This document shows positions 1-5,541 of a stretch of DNA of 5,541 bases, in pieces. Under the pieces are notes generated by a model. The model had not been told where the DNA came from, made no database searches, and saw only the letters and a program-made list of their open reading frames with translations. Origin of the DNA: Caryophanales bacterium (GTDB taxonomy: Bacteria > Bacillota > Bacilli > Alicyclobacillales > SLC66); NCBI GenBank assembly GCA_027341705.1, contig DAIELO010000088.1:1-5541 (forward strand). Reading direction: 5' to 3'. Position 1 is the stretch's first letter. Each line of letters starts with the position of its first letter. Made by a program: the position numbers and the translations under genes.

Positions 1-257
1 ATACAAATTTCAAAATTAATATCATAGGTCTCAATGCGCATCTTCTTGTTCTCGTCCCGTCCACCCGTCAGGGAAATACAACTGGTGGGACAAATTCTCG
101 CACACTGATTGCAGACGATGCACAGGTCTGGAATATATTCGTGAATGCCGCGAAATCGCTCCGGCCACTGTGGTTTCTCTTCTGGGTACATCAGTGTCAC
201 TTTTTTGGTCGGGAGTTGACGAATGGTTACGCCCAAGCCTTTGATAAAACCAAACAC
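1..257 (-). CDS. nuoI: NADH-quinone oxidoreductase (complex I) subunit I, 3' end missing
   Basis: This gene encodes the 8Fe ferredoxin-like subunit of complex I, which carries clusters N6a and N6b and passes electrons toward NuoB. The 85 complete codons in the window show the family N-terminus (MFGFIKGLGVT, PEEKP, ERFRGIHEYIPD) and the first 4Fe-4S motif CxxCxxCxxxCP with Cys46, Cys49, Cys52 and Cys56. Cys85 opens the second cluster motif just before the window edge, so roughly the second half of the protein lies outside. I chose the GTG at 257 because GGAGGTGA stands five bases upstream and the family N-terminus begins there. In-frame GTGs at 266 and 272 are alternatives; 266 would add MKG. 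The gene follows nuoH after 35 bases and is the only nuo junction here without overlap. Identity is very sure; the start is less so. Confidence 0.95.
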   Translation of the reverse strand, partial: MFGFIKGLGVTIRQLPTKKVTLMYPEEKPQWPERFRGIHEYIPDLCIVCNQCARICPTSCISLTGGRDENKKMRIETYDINFEIC

Positions 258-262
258 GCCTT

Positions 263-270
263 TCACCTCC
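263..270 (-). promoter_or_regulatory. Shine-Dalgarno site that decides the nuoI start
   Basis: GGAGGTGA on the minus strand is a full match to the 16S rRNA tail complement and lies five bases before the GTG at 257. A second GAGGTG at 270-275 sits only three bases before the alternative GTG at 266. The better match and spacing favour 257, although both starts could be used. Confidence 0.7.
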
Positions 271-292
271 ACCTCTTAACAGATGACCATCC

Positions 293-1285
293 TTACACAA
301 TCAGCGCCAATACGCCGGTTAAAAGTACGTTGAATAAGGAAATTGGAATCAATACTTTCCAAGCAAATGACATCAGTTGATCGCCGCGCATGCGAGGCAT
401 GGTGGCCTGAACCCAGAACAAGAAGAAGATAACGGCTGCAGATTTAATCGCAAACCATAACCATCCTGGTAAAAACGGCCCATTCCAGCCACCCAAAAAT
501 AGCGAAGTAGCCAACGCGGAAAAGGCAAACAGGTACACGTATTCAGAAAGCATATAAAAAGCGAAACGAAATCCTGAATACTCGGTGAAGTACCCTGCCA
601 CCAGTTCTGATTCGGCTTCTGGCAAGTCAAAAGGTGTCCAGTTCAGTTCCGCGGTACCTGCGATCATAAACACAATAAAGCCAATAATTTGTGGCACAAT
701 GTACCAGCCAAAGTGATAATGTGACTGATCCGCTACGATGGTTGTAATGTTCATGGAGCCAGAGAGCATCACCACGCCAAGAATCGAAATACCTAGCGGA
801 ATCTCGTAACTGATCATCTGCGCTGCCGAACGCATGCCGCCCACCAGCGAGTATTTGTTGTTGGAAGCCCAGCCCCCAAGCACAAAGCCAATGATCGAAA
901 CCGATGAAAGCGCGATATAAAATAGCACGCCCACGTTCATGCCGGCTGTAAACACATGCGACATCGTGTAAGGTACAAGCGCAAGCACCATAAACGCAGG
1001 TACAAATGTAATGATCGGAGCAATCGAAAACATCGCCTTATCCGCTTTTGCCGGAATGATGTCTTCTTTGATCAGTAACTTCAGCACGTCTGCCGCTGTT
1101 TGCAGCAGTCCCCATGGGCCCACGCGATTCGGTCCGATGCGGCGCTGAATCCAACCAATAAATTTCCGTTGAAAAAGAATTTCATACATGACCGTGACGA
1201 GCACCAACAAAAGAATAATTACTGCCCCAATGATCATGCCTAGTAAATGCAACCCTGTCATCGGTGAGTGTTGCCATGCGAACAT
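293..1285 (-). CDS. nuoH: NADH-quinone oxidoreductase (complex I) subunit H (ND1 family)
   Basis: NuoH is the membrane subunit that joins the peripheral arm to the membrane arm and forms much of the quinone chamber. The 330-residue protein has about eight hydrophobic segments (first at about 11-33, last at about 308-329), the usual number and length. Family signatures are the first cytoplasmic loop RKFIGWIQRRIGPNRVGP (40-57), the loop around Glu161, and TPFDLPEAESELVAGYFTEY (217-236) with Glu213, Glu223, Glu225, Glu227 and Glu235, the acidic residues linked to coupling and quinone access. Two positions look unusual: Gln39 where the family usually has the Glu of ERK, and Gln293/Gly301 in WVQATMPRMRGDQLM, where Arg and Tyr are more common. 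The ATG shares bases with the nuoD stop (TAATG), with GGGGAGGT upstream inside nuoD, indicating coupled translation. Confidence 0.97.
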   Translation of the reverse strand: MFAWQHSPMTGLHLLGMIIGAVIILLLVLVTVMYEILFQRKFIGWIQRRIGPNRVGPWGLLQTAADVLKLLIKEDIIPAKADKAMFSIAPIITFVPAFMVLALVPYTMSHVFTAGMNVGVLFYIALSSVSIIGFVLGGWASNNKYSLVGGMRSAAQMISYEIPLGISILGVVMLSGSMNITTIVADQSHYHFGWYIVPQIIGFIVFMIAGTAELNWTPFDLPEAESELVAGYFTEYSGFRFAFYMLSEYVYLFAFSALATSLFLGGWNGPFLPGWLWFAIKSAAVIFFLFWVQATMPRMRGDQLMSFAWKVLIPISLFNVLLTGVLALIV

Positions 1286-2391
1286 TACCCGTCGACCTCC
1301 CCGAGAACGATATCAACCGCGCCGAGGATGGCGATCAAGTTCGCCACATTTTCCCCAATCAGCAACTTGCGCAAAATTTGTAAATTGACAAATGAGGGAC
1401 GGTGAAACTTTAGGCGATAGGGTTTATCTTTGCCGTCAGACACGATATACACCCCAAGTTCGCCGCGCGCGCCTTCAATGCTGGTGTAATATTCACCCGC
1501 AGGCACCCGGATCATTTTGGGCACTTTGCCCATCACCGGCCCATCAGGAATTTGTGCGGCCGCTTGTTCGACAATGCGCAGTGATTGTTCAATTTCCCTT
1601 AAACGGCACATGTAGCGATCATACGCGTCACCAGTTGTACCGACGATCACATCAAAATCAAATTTGTCGTAAATGCTGTATGGCCGCACTTTGCGCAGAT
1701 CGTGTGCAAAGCCAGTGCTGCGCAAATTGACGCCAGACACGGAATAATTCAGTGCTTCTTCTTTAGTAAAAATGCCTACACCTTTTACGCGATTGAGGAA
1801 AATTTCGTTGCCTGTGACTAGGTCACTGATCATTTTTACTTTTTCGCGAAGCGTTGGCACTAGAGCCCTTACCTTTTCAATCCAGCCAGGAGGGGCATCC
1901 CATTTGACACCACCCACGCGCATGTAATTGTAGGTCAGGCGCGCGCCGCAAATCTCCGTAAACAGGTCTACAATCTTCTCTCTTTCAATGAAAGCGAAAA
2001 GAAATGGACTCATCGCGCCAAGGTCTAGTAAATAAGTGCCCAAAAACACCATGTGAGAAGCCACTCGGTTCAATTCCATCACAATCATTCGTAAAAAATC
2101 TGCCCGTGCCGGAATCTCGACATCAAGCGCGTATTCCACGGAATGAACCAATGCATAATTGTTAATCATCGAAGCGATGTAATCCATGCGATCCGTGTAA
2201 GGAATGATCTGCGTGTACTGAAGTTCTTCTGCGAGCTTTTCCGTACCGCGATGAAGGTAGCCCACCACCGGATCAGCGTCGACAATTTGTTCTCCATCCA
2301 TCGTCACGACAAGGCGAAACACACCGTGCGTGCTGGGATGTTGAGGACCCAAATTAAGGATCATCTCTTCAGTATGAAGTGTACTTGTCAT
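1285..2391 (-). CDS. nuoD: NADH-quinone oxidoreductase (complex I) subunit D (49-kDa subunit)
   Basis: NuoD is the peripheral 49-kDa subunit, related to the large subunit of NiFe hydrogenases, which forms the quinone reduction site with NuoB. At 368 residues it is a stand-alone NuoD, not a NuoCD fusion. It shows GPQHPSTHGVFRL (15-27), YLHRGTEKLAE (45-55) and DRMDY (67-71). By spacing, His22 and Tyr71 correspond to the His and Tyr that contact the quinone head group in structures (His38 and Tyr87 in Thermus). There is no Ni-binding cysteine set, so it is not a hydrogenase. The C-terminus is GEVDG, where the family normally ends GEVDR. The ATG overlaps the nuoC stop (TAATG) and is preceded by GGAGGTGA. 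nuoH follows directly, so nuoE, nuoF and nuoG are not in their common place. Confidence 0.97.
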   Translation of the reverse strand: MTSTLHTEEMILNLGPQHPSTHGVFRLVVTMDGEQIVDADPVVGYLHRGTEKLAEELQYTQIIPYTDRMDYIASMINNYALVHSVEYALDVEIPARADFLRMIVMELNRVASHMVFLGTYLLDLGAMSPFLFAFIEREKIVDLFTEICGARLTYNYMRVGGVKWDAPPGWIEKVRALVPTLREKVKMISDLVTGNEIFLNRVKGVGIFTKEEALNYSVSGVNLRSTGFAHDLRKVRPYSIYDKFDFDVIVGTTGDAYDRYMCRLREIEQSLRIVEQAAAQIPDGPVMGKVPKMIRVPAGEYYTSIEGARGELGVYIVSDGKDKPYRLKFHRPSFVNLQILRKLLIGENVANLIAILGAVDIVLGEVDG

Positions 2392-2945
2392 TACTTGACC
2401 TCACCTCCGCGTACTGGGAGATTAGCAAATTCCGAGAAATCCTTGCGCAACGGATAGCCGTTCCATTCATCCCACATCATGATGCGGCGCATGTCTGGAT
2501 GACCTTCAAAATCAATGCCAAGCAGATCATACACTTCTCGTTCCTCCCAATTAGCCCCTGCATAGACAGGAGTGAGCGAAGGCAACCGTGCATCATCCCT
2601 TGGAGTGCGCGCCTTTAAGCTGATATAGGTGTTATGATTTGTTGAATACAAGTAAATAACCACTTCAATGTAATCTTTGTAATCCGTACCTGCAAAAAGT
2701 TCTAAGTAGTCATACGCGTGCGCTTCGTCTGTTTTCAAAAAAGCGACCACATCGCGCCATTTGACACTATCAATCAGTAGCACCGGAACCGCCTTGCTCG
2801 CTCCGACTTCTTGTACTGTCTCTGCGCCAAAATGAGCATCAATGCTACCCTTGATCTGCTGACCGAACGCAAGTGCCGCCTCCACGCGAGGATCAGGAGG
2901 TGGCGCTGGTTTTGCTGGTTTTGGCTTTACCGGCTCATCTGCCAC
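2391..2945 (-). CDS. nuoC: NADH-quinone oxidoreductase (complex I) subunit C (30-kDa subunit)
   Basis: NuoC is the 30-kDa peripheral subunit, without cofactor, that packs against NuoD and NuoB. The C-terminal half holds the family signature: WEEREVYDLLGIDFEGHP (133-150), then MRRIMM (152-157) and the end of the domain NGYPLRKDF (162-170). The protein is 184 residues. Its first 20 residues are rich in Pro and Lys (KPKPAKPAPPPDP), probably a flexible tail; low-complexity NuoC N-termini are common in bacilli. The start is GTG at 2945, sharing its first base with the nuoB stop (TAGTG) and preceded by GAAGGTGG, so translation is probably coupled to nuoB. The downstream nuoD is again joined by TAATG. 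Confidence 0.96.
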   Translation of the reverse strand: MADEPVKPKPAKPAPPPDPRVEAALAFGQQIKGSIDAHFGAETVQEVGASKAVPVLLIDSVKWRDVVAFLKTDEAHAYDYLELFAGTDYKDYIEVVIYLYSTNHNTYISLKARTPRDDARLPSLTPVYAGANWEEREVYDLLGIDFEGHPDMRRIMMWDEWNGYPLRKDFSEFANLPVRGGEVK

Positions 2946-3484
2946 TATCTTGCCACCTTCTTCCCTGCAGCTTCCATGCGGATTTTTTCCTGCAGTTTAT
3001 TCAGGCCATAGATAAGCGCAGGCGGAGACGGCGGACATCCAGGAATGTAGACATCCACAGGCACCACTTGATCAACGCCTTTCACAACCGAGTAGGAACG
3101 CACATAAGGTCCGCCCGCAGTAGCACAAGAGCCCATGGCAATTACCCACTTCGGTTCCGCCATTTGATCGTACAACCGACGCAACAGAGGTGCCATCTTT
3201 TTCGTGACCGTGCCGGCCACAATCATGACGTCAGACTGCCTAGGGGAGGCTCTGAAAATAATGCCAAAACGATCGAGATCATAGGTAGACGCACCCGTCC
3301 CCATCATCTCAATGGCACAACAAGCAAGCCCAAAAGTGAGCGGCCAAAGACTATTGCTGCGCGCCCATGCCTTGACTTGTTCCAGCGTATGAACCACAAT
3401 TCCCGCTTTGCGAAGCTCGGCTGACTCATCCATTGTAAATCCTTCATATTCGATAGTAGGCAATTGGATGGGGTTTATTTCCAT
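2945..3484 (-). CDS. nuoB: NADH-quinone oxidoreductase (complex I) subunit B (PSST subunit)
   Basis: NuoB carries the terminal 4Fe-4S cluster N2, which hands electrons to quinone at the NuoB/NuoD interface. Cluster ligands are visible: the tandem Cys55-Cys56 in [13 protein letters not shown], Cys120 in [11 protein letters not shown], and Cys150 in [16 protein letters not shown]. Length with this start is 179 residues, normal for the family. The reading frame extends upstream to 3595 without a stop, but that part is out-of-frame nuoA sequence. I chose the ATG at 3484 because AAGGTG lies six bases upstream and the protein then starts as in the family (MEINPIQLP). It overlaps the last 10 bases of nuoA. 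All key residues are intact. Confidence 0.97.
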   Translation of the reverse strand: MEINPIQLPTIEYEGFTMDESAELRKAGIVVHTLEQVKAWARSNSLWPLTFGLACCAIEMMGTGASTYDLDRFGIIFRASPRQSDVMIVAGTVTKKMAPLLRRLYDQMAEPKWVIAMGSCATAGGPYVRSYSVVKGVDQVVPVDVYIPGCPPSPPALIYGLNKLQEKIRMEAAGKKVAR

Positions 3485-3837
3485 TCGAGCACCTTCTTTC
3501 TCCATGCATAAGCCAGACCTACAACTAAAAACACAATGAAAATCAGCATTTCGGTAAATCCAAACAGCCCCAAGCTGTGATATTCCACTGCCCATGGGTA
3601 TAAGAAAGCAATTTCCACGTCAAAAATGACGAAGAGAAGCGCGTATAAATAATAACGAACATTATACCTCACCCGCGCGTCGCCAATTGGCTCTAGACCA
3701 CTCTCATAAGTGGTTCGCTTGGCTTGCGTCGGATTACTCGGTCGCAGGAGCGGCCCCAGAACATAAATAGAAGCAACGGGTAAGATAATGCCCAGAGCAA
3801 AAAAAATGAGAATTAGGATGAGATTATTTGCGTACAA
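3475..3837 (-). CDS. nuoA: NADH-quinone oxidoreductase (complex I) subunit A (ND3 family), TTG start
   Basis: NuoA is a small membrane subunit with three transmembrane helices, placed beside NuoH near the quinone chamber. With the TTG start it has 120 residues, typical of the family. The helices lie at about 5-28, 64-84 and 95-112. The conserved loop [20 protein letters not shown] (43-62) and the second helix [15 protein letters not shown] (69-83), with its conserved Asp-Val-Glu, are present. The Cys of the mitochondrial YECG loop is Ser here (YESG). An in-frame ATG at 3885 would add 16 residues, but it has almost no ribosome binding site and the extra sequence does not look like the family. 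The TTG has GGGGGGTG at an ideal distance. This is the first gene of the nuo operon. Confidence 0.95.
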   Translation of the reverse strand: MYANNLILILIFFALGIILPVASIYVLGPLLRPSNPTQAKRTTYESGLEPIGDARVRYNVRYYLYALLFVIFDVEIAFLYPWAVEYHSLGLFGFTEMLIFIVFLVVGLAYAWRKKVLEWK

Positions 3838-3842
3838 AATTG

Positions 3843-3850
3843 CACCCCCC
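3843..3850 (-). promoter_or_regulatory. Shine-Dalgarno site supporting the TTG start of nuoA
   Basis: GGGGGGTG on the minus strand pairs with the 16S rRNA tail (one G-U pair) and ends five bases before the TTG at 3837, the same spacing as at nuoI. The competing ATG at 3885 has only AGG before it. The site directly follows a small hairpin. Confidence 0.65.
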
Positions 3851-3931
3851 AACCTCGCGGTTGTCGCGATTTCCAATTCGCGCATTTTTTGCCTATTGCA
3901 TCCCGACGAGTGAGACGCGATCTCTCATCGT
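3850..3931 (-). other. Structured 5' leader of the nuo operon (three successive hairpins)
   Basis: If nuoA starts at 3837, the mRNA has a leader of about 100 bases. On the minus strand it can form a hairpin at 3931-3906 (ACGATGAGA pairing with TCTCA-C-TCGT, one bulged base, loop of seven), a weaker one at 3882-3865 (CGCGA with TCGCG), and CAACC-GCGA-GGTTG at 3863-3850, a five-pair stem closed by a GNRA-type tetraloop. The last stem leaves the ribosome binding site just outside it. The pairings are seen in the sequence; any regulatory role is inference. No known riboswitch motif was recognised. Confidence 0.45.
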
Positions 3932-3942
3932 GGAACATGGTT

Positions 3943-3971
3943 ATTATAACAAAGGGTCAGCATACAGTAAA
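3943..3971 (-). promoter_or_regulatory. Sigma-A-type promoter of the nuo operon
   Basis: On the minus strand, TTTACT (3971-3966, four of six to TTGACA) is followed after 17 bases by a perfect TATAAT (3948-3943) preceded by TGT, an extended -10. Transcription would begin near 3936, about 100 bases before the TTG of nuoA. A second, weaker pair, TTGAGC (3988-3983) with TATGCT (3964-3959) at 18 bases, overlaps it. The position just after the cbbX terminator fits an independent nuo transcription unit. Confidence 0.8.
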
Positions 3972-3975
3972 ACAG

Positions 3976-3989
3976 TGAAAGCGCTCAAC
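3976..3989 (+). promoter_or_regulatory. Possible catabolite-responsive element (cre-like)
   Basis: TGAAAGCGCTCAAC matches the Bacillus CcpA operator consensus TGWAANCGNTNWCA at all but the last two positions. It is about 40-53 bases upstream of the predicted nuo start and just above the -35 box, where CcpA sites often activate. A 14-base degenerate match can arise by chance, and CcpA in this host is assumed. Confidence 0.35.
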
Positions 3990-4021
3990 TTTGATGTATT
4001 CCTTATATTTTGCTGATTCCT

Positions 4022-4047
4022 AAAAAAAATAATCCGCTAGGCGGATT
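4022..4047 (-). terminator. Rho-independent terminator after cbbX
   Basis: On the minus strand AATCCGC-CTA-GCGGATT forms a perfect seven-pair stem with a three-base loop, followed at once by A and eight Ts (4029-4022). It begins 18 bases after the cbbX stop codon. The plus strand lacks a T run after the stem, so it acts only on the cbb transcript. It separates cbbLSX from nuo. Confidence 0.92.
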
Positions 4048-4065
4048 CAATCCTTGCCAAATCGT

Positions 4066-4989
4066 TTATTGGGTTTGATCATCTGTTGCAAAAATTCGAC
4101 TCGCGGCGATGTCATCTGTATCGATTCTCTTCAAATCTTCGACGCGAAGCCCACCCCCCGCCTTGACCAAGCGATTGGCCTGACGCAACCGCGCGCGATC
4201 TAGGGCGTTCCTCACGCTGCGAGCATTGGCAAAGAACGGCTGTTGCATCCGCCTTGCTATATATTCGTGAAAAAGTTCGCGGGCTTCATTTGTGAATTCA
4301 TATTGCTGTTGATCCAACATCAACCCCGCGATTTTCGCAAGTTCTTCTACATTGTAATCAGGAAAATCAATGTGATGTGCAATCCGGGAACTCATGCCTG
4401 GGTTCATTTTGAAGAAATCATCCATGCGATCCTTATATCCGGCTAAAATCACCACCAAGTCATCCCGGTTGTTCTCCATGACCTGCAAAAGAATCTCTAA
4501 GGTTTCCTGACCATAGTCCCTCTCATTTTCCGCTTTATACAGGTAGTATGCTTCGTCAATAAACAACACACCACCCATGGCACGCTTGAGCACTTCTTTT
4601 GTTTTTGGCGCCGTATGTCCAATATACTGACCCACGAGGTCATCGCGAGTTACCGCAACCATATGGCCTTTGCGCACATAGCCTAGCCTGTGCAAGATTT
4701 CAGCCATGCGTAGTGCCACAGTGGTTTTTCCTGTACCAGGATTGCCTGTAAAGCACATGTGCAATGAAGGAGGCATGGCACTCAGCCCCACGCTTCGCCG
4801 CATGCGATCAATCAAAAGCAGTGAGGCAATTTCTCGAATACGCGTCTTCACTGGCGCAAGTCCGATAAGTTCGAGATCAAGTCGCGTAAGGACTTCTTCA
4901 TATGCCGTTTCAGCAATCACAGTCGAAAGATCTAATAGGGTATTTGAATTGGTTTCCGGCACCTGTTGGGTTGCTTCAACTTGATCCAC
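4066..4989 (-). CDS. cbbX: Red-type RuBisCO activase CbbX (AAA+ ATPase)
   Basis: CbbX is a hexameric AAA+ motor that reactivates red-type form I RuBisCO by briefly pulling the C-terminal tail of the large subunit into its pore, releasing inhibitory sugar phosphates; it needs ATP and RuBP. The 307-residue protein shows Walker A GNPGTGKT (82-89), the pore-loop motif around Tyr122 ([15 protein letters not shown]), Walker B VLFIDEA (141-147), the region with ILAGY (181-185), a likely arginine finger in [12 protein letters not shown] (Arg202), and a sensor-2-like [13 protein letters not shown] (255-267). All ATPase residues look intact. Related SpoVK-like AAA+ proteins exist, but the adjacent cbbS makes CbbX firm. 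The start is GTG at 4989 with GGGTGA upstream. It follows cbbS by 71 bases and ends the cbb transcript. Confidence 0.95.
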   Translation of the reverse strand: MDQVEATQQVPETNSNTLLDLSTVIAETAYEEVLTRLDLELIGLAPVKTRIREIASLLLIDRMRRSVGLSAMPPSLHMCFTGNPGTGKTTVALRMAEILHRLGYVRKGHMVAVTRDDLVGQYIGHTAPKTKEVLKRAMGGVLFIDEAYYLYKAENERDYGQETLEILLQVMENNRDDLVVILAGYKDRMDDFFKMNPGMSSRIAHHIDFPDYNVEELAKIAGLMLDQQQYEFTNEARELFHEYIARRMQQPFFANARSVRNALDRARLRQANRLVKAGGGLRVEDLKRIDTDDIAASRIFATDDQTQ

Positions 4990-5017
4990 GATTATTCACC
5001 CCACAAGATATTGTGAT

Positions 5018-5042
5018 TCGTCCGCGCCATAAGCGCGGACGA
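5018..5042 (-). other. Strong intercistronic hairpin between cbbS and cbbX
   Basis: TCGTCCGCGC-TTATG-GCGCGGACGA on the minus strand is a perfect ten-pair GC-rich stem with a five-base loop, starting 18 bases after the cbbS stop. No T run follows (AATCACAA), so it is not a standard terminator. A second small stem, CACAA-TATC-TTGTG (5015-5002), follows and touches the cbbX ribosome binding site. A role in protecting the 3' end of the cbbLS message or lowering cbbX expression is inferred. Confidence 0.7.
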
Positions 5043-5048
5043 TAGTCG

Positions 5049-5063
5049 TAATTTACTAAATTA
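5049..5063. repeat. 15-base AT-rich palindrome over the cbbS stop codon
   Basis: TAATTTA-C-TAAATTA is a perfect inverted repeat with one central base, covering the cbbS stop codon. It might add a weak stem before the large hairpin or be chance in AT-rich sequence. No protein site was recognised. Confidence 0.35.
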
Positions 5064-5489
5064 GTCTTCGAAACGCGCACCAGGCGCTTTTTCTGTCGCA
5101 TAAGAGTGAATTGTATAACGAACTTGCCGGTCAGCGACTTCCTGACGCACCAACCCAAATCCCGGATCATTCTCAGGGCGGTTGACGATGAACGACAAGG
5201 CTGTCGTTTGCCGACCATAACTGCGATCATACGCATTTAAGCGAATATAGTAATTCGGATACGCTTTGCGGCACTCGTTAATTTCATAAAGAATAGCTGA
5301 CGGGTCTTTCAAGTCAAACATGGGCAGACCCCACATGTCCCAGTACACGTTACGCGGATGCGGATCATCCGTATACTCAACGCTTAGAGGCCAGTCGTTC
5401 TGTAATGCGTACTCAATCTGCAGTTTAATTTCGTCATCAGTCAGCGGCGGCAGGAACGAAAACGCACCTTGTGTTAAATGGAATGACAT
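5061..5489 (-). CDS. cbbS: RuBisCO small subunit, red-type form I
   Basis: This is the small subunit of ribulose-1,5-bisphosphate carboxylase/oxygenase, which caps the L8 core in the L8S8 holoenzyme of the Calvin cycle. The 142-residue protein matches the red-type (IC/ID) family throughout: [16 protein letters not shown] (6-21), [20 protein letters not shown] (39-58), and [19 protein letters not shown] (99-117). The C-terminal part (about 114-142, with RYTIHSYA) is the extension that forms beta-hairpins in the central pore in red-type enzymes and is absent from green-type ones. The ATG at 5489 has GAAGGGG seven bases upstream. It follows the probable cbbL end by 27 bases and precedes cbbX, the order common in red-type operons. 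Confidence 0.97.
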   Translation of the reverse strand: MSFHLTQGAFSFLPPLTDDEIKLQIEYALQNDWPLSVEYTDDPHPRNVYWDMWGLPMFDLKDPSAILYEINECRKAYPNYYIRLNAYDRSYGRQTTALSFIVNRPENDPGFGLVRQEVADRQVRYTIHSYATEKAPGARFED

Positions 5490-5516
5490 ACATAAACCCC
5501 TTCCTTCATTAGCTGG

Positions 5517-5541
5517 TTATACAGACGGTGTCGGAATTGCG
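5517..5541 (-). CDS. cbbL: Probable RuBisCO large subunit, last seven codons only
   Basis: Only the end of this gene is in the window: codons for AIPTPSV followed by TAA at 5519-5517. The short Pro/Thr/Ser/Val tail resembles the C-terminal ends of red-type large subunits, the segment CbbX grips. It is placed 27 bases before cbbS, where cbbL is expected. Another frame here (ending DTVCITS, stop at 5511) is also open, so the call rests mostly on gene order and tail resemblance. Confidence 0.6.

Noticed and set aside
276..290. Four-codon open frame (MVIC) just upstream of nuoI, overlapping no other gene
   Set aside because: No ribosome binding site of its own is clear and such short frames are frequent by chance; a leader-peptide role is not supported.
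31..300. Minus-strand open frame of 89 codons at the window edge
   Set aside because: It is the shifted frame of nuoI; the true frame carries the ferredoxin cysteine motif.
1392..1730. Plus-strand open frame of 112 codons opposite nuoD
   Set aside because: Antisense to a conserved gene, with low-complexity Arg/Cys-rich product and no family resemblance.
2873..3424. Long plus-strand open frame (183 codons) opposite nuoB and nuoC
   Set aside because: It lies antisense to two well-supported genes, has no recognisable domain, and its composition looks like a frame shadow.
3485..3595. N-terminal extension of nuoB
   Set aside because: This part is out-of-frame nuoA sequence; the ATG at 3484 has a ribosome binding site and gives a normal NuoB.
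3828..4016. Plus-strand open frame of 62 codons across the cbbX-nuoA spacer
   Set aside because: TTG start without a convincing ribosome binding site; it runs through the nuo promoter and leader, and the product is not recognisable.
4976..5236. Minus-strand open frame overlapping the cbbS end and the cbbX start
   Set aside because: Shifted frame of cbbS continuing through the hairpin spacer; the product is Arg-rich and unlike any family I recognise.
1..5541. CRISPR array, transposon, tRNA or rRNA gene, defence system
   Set aside because: No direct-repeat array, transposase-like protein, cloverleaf or rRNA-like stretch was seen on either strand; genes fill nearly the whole window.

Overview
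The window carries two operon fragments, both on the minus strand and reading from high to low coordinates. The upstream one (5541 to about 4066) is a Calvin cycle cluster: the last codons of a probable cbbL, the RuBisCO small subunit cbbS, and the AAA+ RuBisCO activase cbbX. The downstream one (about 3971 to 1) is the start of a respiratory complex I operon in the order nuoA, nuoB, nuoC, nuoD, nuoH, nuoI, with nuoI cut off by the window edge. A rho-independent terminator after cbbX (4022-4047) and a strong sigma-A-like promoter before nuoA (3943-3971) separate the two units.

The likely host is a Gram-positive (Firmicutes) chemolithoautotroph or mixotroph, perhaps an acidophile of the Alicyclobacillaceae (Sulfoacidibacillus, Ferroacidibacillus or Kyrpidia-like). 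Four things point there: nuoD is followed directly by nuoH with no nuoEFG, as in the 11-subunit complex I operons of bacilli; ribosome binding sites are strong and GGAGGTGA-like; GTG and TTG starts are frequent; and a TATAAT promoter with an extended -10 is present. The taxon is an inference and no species is claimed. The small subunit and CbbX belong to the red-type (form IC/ID) RuBisCO lineage.

Layout: 5517-5541 cbbL 3' end; 5061-5489 cbbS; 4990-5060 spacer with a 10-bp hairpin and a second small hairpin touching the cbbX ribosome binding site; 4066-4989 cbbX; 4022-4047 terminator; 3976-3989 cre-like site; 3943-3971 promoter; 3850-3931 structured leader; 3475-3837 nuoA; 2945-3484 nuoB; 2391-2945 nuoC; 1285-2391 nuoD; 293-1285 nuoH; 1-257 nuoI. 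The nuo genes from A to H overlap at every junction (10 nt, TAGTG, TAATG, TAATG), so they are probably translationally coupled.

The two clusters can be linked functionally. RuBisCO with its activase fixes CO2, which needs reduced cofactors. Complex I can run forward for proton-motive force or, in iron and sulfur oxidisers, in reverse to make low-potential reductant for CO2 fixation. The physical adjacency is seen; the functional coupling is inferred. I found no mobile element, CRISPR array, RNA gene or plainly new multi-gene system. The points of interest are the regulatory spacers, the missing NADH module between nuoD and nuoH, and a few substitutions at normally conserved residues of NuoH and NuoD.
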